Part shown: positions 6,724 to 13,163 of the stretch, piece after piece | Layout: each line of letters opens with the position of its first letter | How positions within the stretch are numbered: position 1 is the stretch's first letter | DNA from: Clostridium sp. UBA6758 | GTDB taxonomy: Bacteria > Bacillota > Clostridia > Clostridiales > Clostridiaceae | Direction of reading: 5' to 3' | Assembly (NCBI GenBank): GCA_002453475.1 | Contig: DKGY01000068.1 | Span: 3,236 to 16,398, forward strand | DNA: 13,163 nucleotides | Position numbers and translations under genes: made by a program | The notes under the pieces: generated by a model | Told to the model about the DNA's origin: nothing | The model's input: only the letters and a program-made list of their open reading frames with translations | Database searches by the model: none

Positions 6724-7776
6724 ATGAATAAAAGAGCAAAGAATACTTGGATTATTATTACTTTGACTTTAATAATAAGTATGTTTCTATATGGATGTGC
6801 AAAAGAAAAAAATTCCTTGGGAAATAGCAATAAGAAAGAGGTTGTAATTGAGAATAAAAAGATATTTGATGAAAATATAGATAACTTATCAGCATGGGCT
6901 ACTTATTGGGATTTAGATGTTCAGGGAGAGGTTAAGTTTTTAGATAAGCAGTTAAAGGAAGTTTCCTATTTTGCAGCTTATTTTGATTCTAACAATGAAC
7001 TGATAATGCCACAGCAATTAGTAAATTACTATAATAGAACAAAGGATGAGGATTATACTAAATATCTTACTATTGTTAATGATAAAATAAATAGTGATGG
7101 AACTTCATCACTAAAGGATAAGGATCTTTTAAAGTCATTGCTCACAGATTCTACCTTAAGAAGTAAGCATGTTAAGGATATAATAAGTTTAGCATCTCAG
7201 TATGGTTTTAATGGAATAGAAATTGATTATGAACAAATTAAGGATGATATGGAATTATGGAATAATTACCTATTGTTTATTAAAGACCTATATGATGAAT
7301 GTGATGGAAGTGGACTAAAATTAAGAGTTATATTGGAGCCTAATGTACCATTTGATAATCTAGAGTTTATAGAGGGTCCTACCTATGTTATGATGTGTTA
7401 CAACCTTCATGGAGGATTTAGTGAACCAGGAGAAAAAGCTAATCCTCAGTTCATAAAAGAATTGATGGATAAGATGGAAAGAGTACCAGGAAGTAAAAAA
7501 TTTGCCATTGCTACAGGTGGATTTAATTGGGCTTCAGATGGAAAGGTAACTTCCTTATCAGAAGAGGAAGCTAAAGATTTAGTAAAAGAATATAAAGCAA
7601 AAGAGGAAAGAGACAATAAAAGCCAATGCATAGTGTTCAAATACACTGATGAGGATGGGATTGAACATGAGGTGTGGTATGCAGATAAAAACACACTAAA
7701 CTCTTGGATGCAAGTTATAAAGGAAAAAGGCTATGGTATCAGCCTTTGGAGACTTGGCGGAAATGTGTTTCATTAG
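6724..7776 (+). CDS. GH18-like glycoside hydrolase lipoprotein
   Basis: A 350-residue protein with a lipoprotein signal: basic start, hydrophobic stretch 9-23 and lipobox LYGC with C25, so the mature form is tethered outside the membrane. The remainder looks like a GH18 TIM barrel, as in chitinases and spore-cortex YaaH-type enzymes. The catalytic strand reads FNGIEIDYE (162-170), where D168 and E170 fill the last two places of DxxDxDxE and the first two acidic places hold N163 and E166. MMCYN (223-227) and a late LWRLG (341-345) match the conserved M-x-Y-N/D and Trp strands. GAGG at 6714-6717 precedes the ATG, and only 16 bases separate it from the previous stop. As the last gene of the operon it probably cuts or trims the exported polymer, as PgaB, PelA or BcsZ do in other systems. 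The target bond is inferred. Confidence 0.75.
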   Translation: MNKRAKNTWIIITLTLIISMFLYGCAKEKNSLGNSNKKEVVIENKKIFDENIDNLSAWATYWDLDVQGEVKFLDKQLKEVSYFAAYFDSNNELIMPQQLVNYYNRTKDEDYTKYLTIVNDKINSDGTSSLKDKDLLKSLLTDSTLRSKHVKDIISLASQYGFNGIEIDYEQIKDDMELWNNYLLFIKDLYDECDGSGLKLRVILEPNVPFDNLEFIEGPTYVMMCYNLHGGFSEPGEKANPQFIKELMDKMERVPGSKKFAIATGGFNWASDGKVTSLSEEEAKDLVKEYKAKEERDNKSQCIVFKYTDEDGIEHEVWYADKNTLNSWMQVIKEKGYGISLWRLGGNVFH

Positions 7777-7827
7777 TTTATAATATAGAATTTTCAAAGT
7801 AATACTATACAAAATTTCATAGGATAA

Positions 7828-7876
7828 AAAGAGTGATATTCTTGCAGATAATAAATTTGAAGGAATATCACTTTTT
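7828..7876 (+). terminator. Intrinsic terminator ending the polysaccharide operon
   Basis: Arms at 7832-7841 (AGTGATATTC) and 7863-7872 (GAATATCACT) pair perfectly, and a G-U pair and three A-T pairs extend the stem to 7828-7876. The loop is about 21 bases. The 3' arm runs into TTTTT. It lies about 50 bases after the lipoprotein stop, before a new promoter. Confidence 0.75.
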
Positions 7877-7925
7877 AATGTAATATTTTTGTAAGTGTAA
7901 GGTGGATAACCTAATTTATAATTAT

Positions 7926-7955
7926 TTGACAAAGGATATTTTTAGAAACTATAAT
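7926..7955 (+). promoter_or_regulatory. Consensus sigma-A promoter for the AAA+ operon
   Basis: A perfect TTGACA (7926-7931) and a perfect TATAAT (7950-7955) are separated by 18 bases. Transcription would start near 7962. This is the strongest promoter match in the window, and it indicates that the AAA+ operon is transcribed on its own, probably constitutively unless the long leader intervenes. Confidence 0.85.
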
Positions 7956-7961
7956 TAATAT

Positions 7962-8168
7962 GGTACATATAATTATATATGATTAAAATAGTGTGTTAAT
8001 TTTATGAAAGTATATTAGTAAAGCAGTATGCTGCAACAATATGTTTTGAATATTGAGAAAAGGTATACTCTTTGTGAAAATATACAATTAAATTTTAAAA
8101 GATAGAGCATAAAATTTTAAAACTAGATATTTAAAGACTATAAAGAGTAAATATGGGGGTATAAAGAA
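7962..8168 (+). other. Long untranslated leader of the AAA+ gene
   Basis: About 205 bases lie between the predicted transcription start and the GTG start. I see no gene here. Two small adjacent hairpins are possible: GCAG/CTGC at 8023-8034, and CAATAT/ATATTG at 8037-8055. There is a GTATA/TATAC pair further on. A G-run (8155-8159) nine bases before the GTG serves as a weak ribosome site. No known riboswitch motif was recognised. Confidence 0.4.
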
Positions 8169-11100
8169 GTGAAATTCAACAGAAAAGATATAATCGGTTT
8201 TCTTTTTCCAGAGTTACAGATAGTTGAAACTGTAAAGGAACACGGATTTATAGCAATGCCAAATAAAAGTAATAAGGAAAAGAAAATTCAAAATACGGAA
8301 CAGGTATATAATGAAGTTAGTACCTATTCTAAAAATAATCTTAGAGAAATTAATAAAACTACACAACAAATTCCAGTTAATAAACTAGATAAACAGCAGA
8401 GTGGAAATATAGCAAAATACCAACATAAAGACAATTCTAAAGTGAAGACTGATGATATAGTAGATGTATTTAGTAGTATTAGAGAAGAAATTGGAACCTT
8501 AGTTGTAGGACAAGCAGATTATCTGGATAATCTCTGCACTGCATTTAAGCGTCCATTTATAACAGGATATGACGACTTAAAACCTAAGAATGCTATTATT
8601 ATTCTTGGAAATAAAAGTACAGGAAAACATAGTAGCATATCTTGTATTGCAGATATACTTAAGCAGAGGAGAATTATTAGTAGCAATAATATTTTAAAAA
8701 TAGACCTTTCTTTGTATGCTACAACTTCGGATTATGGAGTATTTTTATCTGACTTATATAAATGTTTATATGGCGAATCTGATATTGTAATGTTTGATAA
8801 CTGTGATAAGTGTCATTCTAGTATTATTGATGTAATAGAATCATTAACAATCACTGGTAAATATACCCTTGGTTCAAGATATGTATTTCAAAATAACAAT
8901 CTTGTTGAATCAAATGGAATGCTTTTACAAAATTCAATAAGTGAGATAAGTTCAACACTGAAGTATTTTGTTTTTGTATCAGAGAAATCAGAAAATGATA
9001 TGTTGAATATTTTTGGAACAAAATTTATGAATTGCATAGGAGATATACTTCATACTAAGAATTTTAATTATGATGAACTTAGAAAGATATCATTGATACT
9101 AATTGAAGATTTAAAGATAAAATGCAGTAAAAATCTTTCAACGAATATAAGCTATGAAGATGCTATTTCTGAGCTAATTATATCAAATTACAAAGTTGTA
9201 TCTGGAATAAGTAGTATGAGAGATTTTGTTGATTCTAATATATATAAGCCATTAGCAGAATTTAAATTAAAAAATACCATTGAAGATAATAATGTATTTT
9301 TATCAGTTAATGATGGTGAATTAATGGTACAAATTGATGATAAGTTTATAAAGTTAATTGATATTATGCCTCAAAAGAATGTATCTGGTATTGATGATGT
9401 TAAAAAAGAATTAGAAGGTATAGTGGGGATTGAATCTGTAAAGCAGTATATTTTTGGGCTTGAAGATAATTTGAAAATTCAAAGATTACGAGAAAATGCT
9501 GGGTTTAAGGCTACTAATATTTCAATGCACATGATATTTACGGGAAACCCTGGAACAGGTAAAACTACAATTGCACGGATAGTTGCTAAATATCTAAAAG
9601 CTCTTGGAATATTATCACAAGGTCAATTAAGAGAAGTTACTAGAGCTGATCTTGTAGGTCAATATGTTGGACAAACAGCTAAATTAACCAATGATATTAT
9701 AAAATCTTCTTTGGGAGGAGTTTTATTTATTGATGAAGCTTATGCTCTTTGTAGAGATAAACATGATACCTTTGGACTTGAAGCCATAGATACATTAGTT
9801 AAAGGAATTGAGGACAACAGAGAAGATCTAGTTGTTATCATAGCTGGATATAAAGAAGAAATGGAAGAGTTTCTAAAAACTAATTCAGGTTTAAAGTCAC
9901 GTTTTCCAAATGTAATTAATTTTGAAGACTACACACCAGAAGAAATGTATGAAATTTCATTTATTACAGCAAGATCTAAAGGATATAAGGTTTCTGAAGA
10001 TTGTAAAGAGCAACTCATAAAACTATTTGAAAAAAATCAAATTAAGGGCAAAAATGATAGTGGAAATGGTCGTCTTGCTAGAAATGTAATAGAAAAGGCT
10101 ATACTTAATCAATCTAAGAGATTGATAGTAGATACTAATGCACTAATGGACTTATTATGTTACGAAGATTTTAAATTTGAAGAAGTAGGTAAGTTTGATT
10201 TAGAGGAAAGTCTTTCTAAGATTATTGGGCTTGAGAATGTTAAAGAGTTTGTGAGAACTCAATATAAGTTATTAATCGCACAAGAAAAACGTAGAAAGGC
10301 AGGAATGATTGTAGATACATCACAAGCTTTAAACATGATTTTCAGTGGAAATCCAGGCACTGGAAAAACAACAATAGCAAGACTTGTCGCAGATATGTTT
10401 AAAGAGATGGGCTTGTTAAAGTCAGGACATTTAGTAGAAACTGATCGTAGTGGATTAGTGGCAGAATATGCAGGACAAACAGCTAAGAAAACTGAAGAGG
10501 TATTTAGATCTGCTTTAGGAGGTATCTTATTTATCGATGAAGCCTATGCATTAGCAAATGATAATAGTGGTTTTGGAAAGGAATCAATAGATACCCTTGT
10601 TAAACTTATAGAAGATTATAGAGGAGAAATAATTGTTATTCTTGCTGGATACAAGAAGGAGATGGAAGAGTTTTTAAAAACTAATTCTGGTCTTCAATCT
10701 AGATTTCCACTTAATATAAATTTTCCAGATTATTCAGCAGATGAGCTATTCAAAATAACTTTAAAGATGATTAAAGATAAAGGTTTTAGGCTAGGAGATG
10801 GAGTTGGTGAATTCCTTAAGGAGGAAGTTATTCTATTGCAGAAACAGTCTAATGAACATTCTGGTAATGGACGTATGGTAAGAAATTATATTGAAGATAT
10901 AATGAGAAAGCAATCAGCAAGAATTGCAATGAATGATATACCTATAAATGAAATGAATATGATCATAAGTGAAGATATACAACCTAAAGATAAATCAATA
11001 GTTAACTTTGATTTAGAAAGTGAATTATCTAAAATTATAGGACTTGAAGAAGTTAAGGAGTATATACGTAGTTTAAATGCAAGACTTAGAGTACAAAGAG

Positions 11101-11804
11101 AACGCAAAAAACTTGGGCTTGTAGCAGATAATACGCAGACGTTGCATATGATATTCAAGGGAAATCCTGGAACAGGAAAAACAATGGTTGCAAGAACAGT
11201 TGCAGATGTTTTATATAATATAGGTGTCATTAAAACAAATAAGTTAATAGAAACAGATAGGTCTGGACTTGTTGCAGGATATATTGGACAAACAGCAATA
11301 AAAACTAAGGAAAAAGTTATGGAAGCTATGGATGGTGTACTGTTTATTGATGAAGCTTATTCACTTTCACAGGGTGGAACTAATGATTTTGGAAAAGAAG
11401 CAATAGATACATTAGTAAAACTAATGGATGATTATAGGGATAGAATAGTTATCATATTAGCAGGATATAGTGATGACATGGATGATTTTCTTGATGTAAA
11501 TGCTGGATTAAAATCAAGATTCCCTAATATAATAAAATTTGAAGACTATTCTACAGAAGAGCTTATGGAAATATCTGAAATGTTATTTAAGAGTAAAGGA
11601 TATGAAATTGATTCGTTAGCCAAAGATAAACTTAAAGATATATTTGACATAGTAAGACTTGAAGCACAGTTTGGAAATGGACGCTATGTACGTAACTTGT
11701 ATGAAAAAGCAGTGAATAATCAAGCAATGCGATTAAGTACAGATATGGATTTAACAAAAGAAGATTTAACTACTATAGTTGATACGGATATAGAAAGGTT
11801 GTGA
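8169..11804 (+). CDS. Multi-module AAA+ ATPase: one degenerate and three CbbX/SpoVK-type modules
   Basis: A 1211-residue soluble protein with a GTG start after GGGGG (8155-8159); an in-frame TAA at 8148 excludes earlier starts. Residues 1-90 are polar and unassigned. About 95-370 is a degenerate AAA+ module: a Clp-like VVGQ entry, Walker A GNKSTGKH (147-154, His for Ser/Thr), and Walker B VMFDN (207-211) without the DE pair. Three full CbbX/SpoVK-like modules follow, each with Walker A GNPGTGKT (459-466, 727-734, 998-1005), Walker B FIDE (520-523, 788-791, 1059-1062), pore-loop Tyr (499, 767, 1038), arginine finger SRF (R578, R845, R1117) and sensor 2 GNGR (632-635, 899-902, 1169-1172). CbbX remodels inhibited Rubisco by threading; SpoVK is a sporulation-linked relative. 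This protein probably remodels or threads a protein partner. Two membrane protein genes follow in the same operon. The substrate is unknown. Confidence 0.85.
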   Translation: MKFNRKDIIGFLFPELQIVETVKEHGFIAMPNKSNKEKKIQNTEQVYNEVSTYSKNNLREINKTTQQIPVNKLDKQQSGNIAKYQHKDNSKVKTDDIVDVFSSIREEIGTLVVGQADYLDNLCTAFKRPFITGYDDLKPKNAIIILGNKSTGKHSSISCIADILKQRRIISSNNILKIDLSLYATTSDYGVFLSDLYKCLYGESDIVMFDNCDKCHSSIIDVIESLTITGKYTLGSRYVFQNNNLVESNGMLLQNSISEISSTLKYFVFVSEKSENDMLNIFGTKFMNCIGDILHTKNFNYDELRKISLILIEDLKIKCSKNLSTNISYEDAISELIISNYKVVSGISSMRDFVDSNIYKPLAEFKLKNTIEDNNVFLSVNDGELMVQIDDKFIKLIDIMPQKNVSGIDDVKKELEGIVGIESVKQYIFGLEDNLKIQRLRENAGFKATNISMHMIFTGNPGTGKTTIARIVAKYLKALGILSQGQLREVTRADLVGQYVGQTAKLTNDIIKSSLGGVLFIDEAYALCRDKHDTFGLEAIDTLVKGIEDNREDLVVIIAGYKEEMEEFLKTNSGLKSRFPNVINFEDYTPEEMYEISFITARSKGYKVSEDCKEQLIKLFEKNQIKGKNDSGNGRLARNVIEKAILNQSKRLIVDTNALMDLLCYEDFKFEEVGKFDLEESLSKIIGLENVKEFVRTQYKLLIAQEKRRKAGMIVDTSQALNMIFSGNPGTGKTTIARLVADMFKEMGLLKSGHLVETDRSGLVAEYAGQTAKKTEEVFRSALGGILFIDEAYALANDNSGFGKESIDTLVKLIEDYRGEIIVILAGYKKEMEEFLKTNSGLQSRFPLNINFPDYSADELFKITLKMIKDKGFRLGDGVGEFLKEEVILLQKQSNEHSGNGRMVRNYIEDIMRKQSARIAMNDIPINEMNMIISEDIQPKDKSIVNFDLESELSKIIGLEEVKEYIRSLNARLRVQRERKKLGLVADNTQTLHMIFKGNPGTGKTMVARTVADVLYNIGVIKTNKLIETDRSGLVAGYIGQTAIKTKEKVMEAMDGVLFIDEAYSLSQGGTNDFGKEAIDTLVKLMDDYRDRIVIILAGYSDDMDDFLDVNAGLKSRFPNIIKFEDYSTEELMEISEMLFKSKGYEIDSLAKDKLKDIFDIVRLEAQFGNGRYVRNLYEKAVNNQAMRLSTDMDLTKEDLTTIVDTDIERL
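9411..11790 (+). repeat. Three tandem copies of the CbbX-type ATPase module within the gene
   Basis: The three modules start near 9411, 10194 and 11007, with a repeat unit of about 804-813 bases. Similarity is clear at the protein level and in places at the DNA level, for example around 9846-9890 compared with 10648-10692 (both encode EEM/KEM-EEFLKTNSG). Modules two and three share FDLE-x-x-LSKIIGLE entry sequences and look like the most recent duplication. The copies have diverged enough to suggest an old event. Confidence 0.75.
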
Positions 11805-11808
11805 TGAG

Positions 11809-12258
11809 ATGAAAAAAATTAAAAATTTACTAGGATATATAATTGCTACTATTTATTTTATTTTTCCTATGTGTTTAATTTTACTAATGCTAACGTTTAT
11901 GCCAATATTTTTTTTAACGGATGTTAGTACAGTTAGAAGTTCAGGGTTTGCTGGTCAAAATACAGCAGGTTTATTTATAGGTATGTGTGGGCTTTTTACT
12001 GGAGTATCTCTTCTTGTACCACCACTAAGGAAGATGTATAGAGTATTACCATGGTTATATTCATTTGTAAAAATATTCTATGTTAATCTAATAATTCTTT
12101 GTATTGGACTTCTAATATTAAATTTTGGTTATCAAACACAAAATGATGCTCGTCATACTGTATTTTTTATTTTGATGATATTACAAGTAGTTATTTGTAG
12201 ATTAGCAATGTGCATTTATTTCAAGACAAAGCCAGCAAAAACCATTAATGAGAGGTAA
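11809..12258 (+). CDS. Four-helix membrane protein of unknown function
   Basis: A 149-residue protein that starts four bases after the AAA+ stop, with AAAGG at 11794-11798 inside the previous gene, so it is clearly in the same operon. Four hydrophobic segments are visible (about 8-36, 52-70, 85-106 and 117-138), with short loops and basic residues at both ends. I recognise no family motif, catalytic residue or metal site. Positive charges at the N-terminus (KKIKN) and C-terminus (KTKPAK) suggest that both ends are cytosolic. Given the neighbours, it may be the membrane partner or anchor of the AAA+ machine; this is inference from position only. It could instead be an unrelated small membrane protein co-transcribed for convenience. 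Confidence 0.7.
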   Translation: MKKIKNLLGYIIATIYFIFPMCLILLMLTFMPIFFLTDVSTVRSSGFAGQNTAGLFIGMCGLFTGVSLLVPPLRKMYRVLPWLYSFVKIFYVNLIILCIGLLILNFGYQTQNDARHTVFFILMILQVVICRLAMCIYFKTKPAKTINER

Positions 12259-12262
12259 ATTT

Positions 12263-12952
12263 ATGAGTAATAAACAAAATAGTTTTAAAAAAAGTAATGA
12301 TAAGATTAAGAAAAATTTTATGAATACAAATGAGAATATAAGTGAACAATTAAATATTCCTGAAAATCAGTATAGTGAGGCTCAAGGTGATAGTGAATGT
12401 GAAAAAATAAATGTAATTGAAGAAAATAATGATGAATTTAATAAAAAAGTTGAGCAAAAAAGAAAAGATAAGCCGTTAAAGGTTTTTGGATTGATATGTA
12501 TTTCTTTTGGAATCTGTTTCCTTATTTCTGAAGGAATATCAAAAATAGATACTTCAGAATCAGCTAAAAATGCCCTTAAAAATAGAGTGTCCACAGCTAT
12601 TTCAGCAGGAACTGTTCTCTTATCAAAGGATGAAAATGCTCAAGCACAGGACTATACAATTACACATAAATCTGAAGTAAAGGATACTAAAATTAGGGTT
12701 TGGGATTATGCTGGTGAGGATGGGGACTATGTACAAGTACTAGTAGATGGATCTCCATTAGGAGAAGCTTTTATGATTAGACATAAACCAAAGGAAATTA
12801 TTGTTCCAGCAGTAGGTGAAGTTAAAATAAAAGGAATAAAAGACGGCGGCGGTGGTATAACCTATGCAATTAGATATGATATTAATGGAACTAGCTATTT
12901 TAATGGTACCCCTGAAGGTGAATTAAATACTTATACATTAATTAAAGAGTAA
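12263..12952 (+). CDS. Single-pass membrane protein with an outward beta-rich domain, unknown function
   Basis: I place the start at ATG 12263 (229 aa), because AGAGG (12251-12255) lies seven bases upstream; an in-frame ATG at 12248 has no ribosome site and overlaps the previous gene. Residues 1-73 are highly charged and Asn/Lys/Glu-rich, probably disordered and cytosolic. A single membrane helix spans about 74-94 (FGLICISFGICFLISEGI). The remainder, about 95-229, should lie outside the cell and ends in an all-beta region containing RVWDYAGEDGDYVQVLVDG, then a strand pair and DGGGG (194-198). The W-D-x-x-x-E-D-G-D-x-V-x-V-x-V-x-G pattern recalls small beta-sandwich domains of secreted proteins, but I cannot name the family. 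Its place after the AAA+ and four-helix genes suggests a membrane-spanning complex. Confidence 0.72.
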   Translation: MSNKQNSFKKSNDKIKKNFMNTNENISEQLNIPENQYSEAQGDSECEKINVIEENNDEFNKKVEQKRKDKPLKVFGLICISFGICFLISEGISKIDTSESAKNALKNRVSTAISAGTVLLSKDENAQAQDYTITHKSEVKDTKIRVWDYAGEDGDYVQVLVDGSPLGEAFMIRHKPKEIIVPAVGEVKIKGIKDGGGGITYAIRYDINGTSYFNGTPEGELNTYTLIKE

Positions 12953-12985
12953 AAAGTAAAGTTGTTAAATATTAAGATTAAAATG

Positions 12986-13030
12986 AACCCTATAGCTTAG
13001 CGCTTTGAAAGTGTCTATTGCATAGGGTTT
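12986..13030 (+). terminator. Probable terminator of the AAA+ operon
   Basis: Arms at 12986-12993 (AACCCTAT) and 13022-13029 (ATAGGGTT) pair perfectly, with a G-U pair possible outside. The interior can fold into a second short stem (about 13000-13005 with 13009-13014). The tail after the stem is only weakly T-rich (TATTTC), so it may end transcription less efficiently than the other hairpins here. It lies about 35 bases after the last stop codon. Confidence 0.6.
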
Positions 13031-13163
13031 ATTTCAAAAAATAAATCTTAGTATGTAATTTATTTTATGAAAGGTTAGTTTGAAAAGATGAAAGAAAATA
13101 ACAAATATATCCAGTTTTAGTTTAGGTCTTCTCAAAAATGGTCAACGGAATTAAAGTAGAATT
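13031..13163 (+). other. Unassigned sequence at the window edge
   Basis: About 130 AT-rich bases. I find no open frame longer than about ten codons with a ribosome site that stays within the window. An ATG at 13088 runs only ten codons. The last 40 bases are less AT-rich and could be the start of a further gene or element, but there is too little to identify it. Confidence 0.3.

Noticed and set aside
12248..12262. ATG 12248 as the start of the last gene
   Set aside because: It lacks a Shine-Dalgarno and overlaps the previous gene, while AGAGG is correctly spaced for ATG 12263.
1182..12594. Minus-strand open frames of 60-114 codons opposite the large genes
   Set aside because: They lie antisense to well-supported coding genes, lack family motifs, and are expected by chance from the codon bias of AT-rich genes.
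8169..12952. Type VII secretion locus with an EccA-like ATPase
   Set aside because: EccA has an N-terminal TPR region and one CbbX-like module. No WXG100 protein, FtsK/EccC ATPase or other secretion component is present in the window.
13088..13120. Small ORF starting at ATG 13088
   Set aside because: It is only ten codons long (MKENNKYIQF), has no convincing ribosome site and no neighbour to support it.
13120..13163. End of an insertion sequence or transposase at the right edge
   Set aside because: The last 40 bases have a slightly different composition, but no terminal inverted repeat, target duplication or recognisable transposase motif can be shown within the window.

Overview
The window is very AT-rich on both coding and intergenic DNA, with AT-rich codon use, GTG as well as ATG starts, purine-rich Shine-Dalgarno sites and sigma-A-type promoters. 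This points to a low-GC Firmicute, most likely a member of the Clostridia; the sequence alone does not give the species. All genes are on the + strand. I see no tRNA, rRNA, CRISPR array or identifiable transposon.

Layout. (1) 1-138 is the tail of an FtsX/MacB-type ABC transporter permease, followed by a hairpin terminator. (2) 139-546 is intergenic. It holds two terminator-like hairpins, an inverted repeat, and a good extended -10 promoter whose predicted transcript begins with a 12-bp hairpin. (3) 547-7776 is a tightly packed four-gene operon for a cell-surface polysaccharide: a membrane-anchored protein with three NodB-type deacetylase modules, of which only the last keeps its catalytic residues; a PilZ-GT2 processive glycosyltransferase of the hyaluronan synthase/NodC type; a second membrane-anchored, catalytically degenerate NodB-like protein with a C-terminal beta-rich domain; and a GH18-like lipoprotein. 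A terminator follows at 7828-7876. (4) 7877-8168 holds a consensus promoter (TTGACA, 18 nt, TATAAT) and a leader of about 200 nt. (5) 8169-12952 is a three-gene operon: a 1211-aa AAA+ protein with one degenerate and three intact ATPase modules of the CbbX/SpoVK type, a four-helix membrane protein, and a single-pass membrane protein with an outward-facing beta-rich domain. It ends at a hairpin near 12986-13030. The last ~130 bases hold nothing I can identify.

How the genes may work together. In the first operon, c-di-GMP binding to the PilZ domain would switch on a membrane synthase that makes and exports a polymer, plausibly containing N-acetylglucosamine given the HAS/NodC-like motifs. The surface deacetylase would then modify it, and the lipoprotein hydrolase would trim or release it. 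This parallels Pga/Ica/Bcs-type exopolysaccharide systems, but the tandem dead deacetylase modules and the split deacetylase/hydrolase arrangement are distinctive. The second operon looks like a cytosolic multi-ring AAA+ machine paired with two membrane proteins. I do not recognise it as a named system, and it is the best candidate here for something undescribed.
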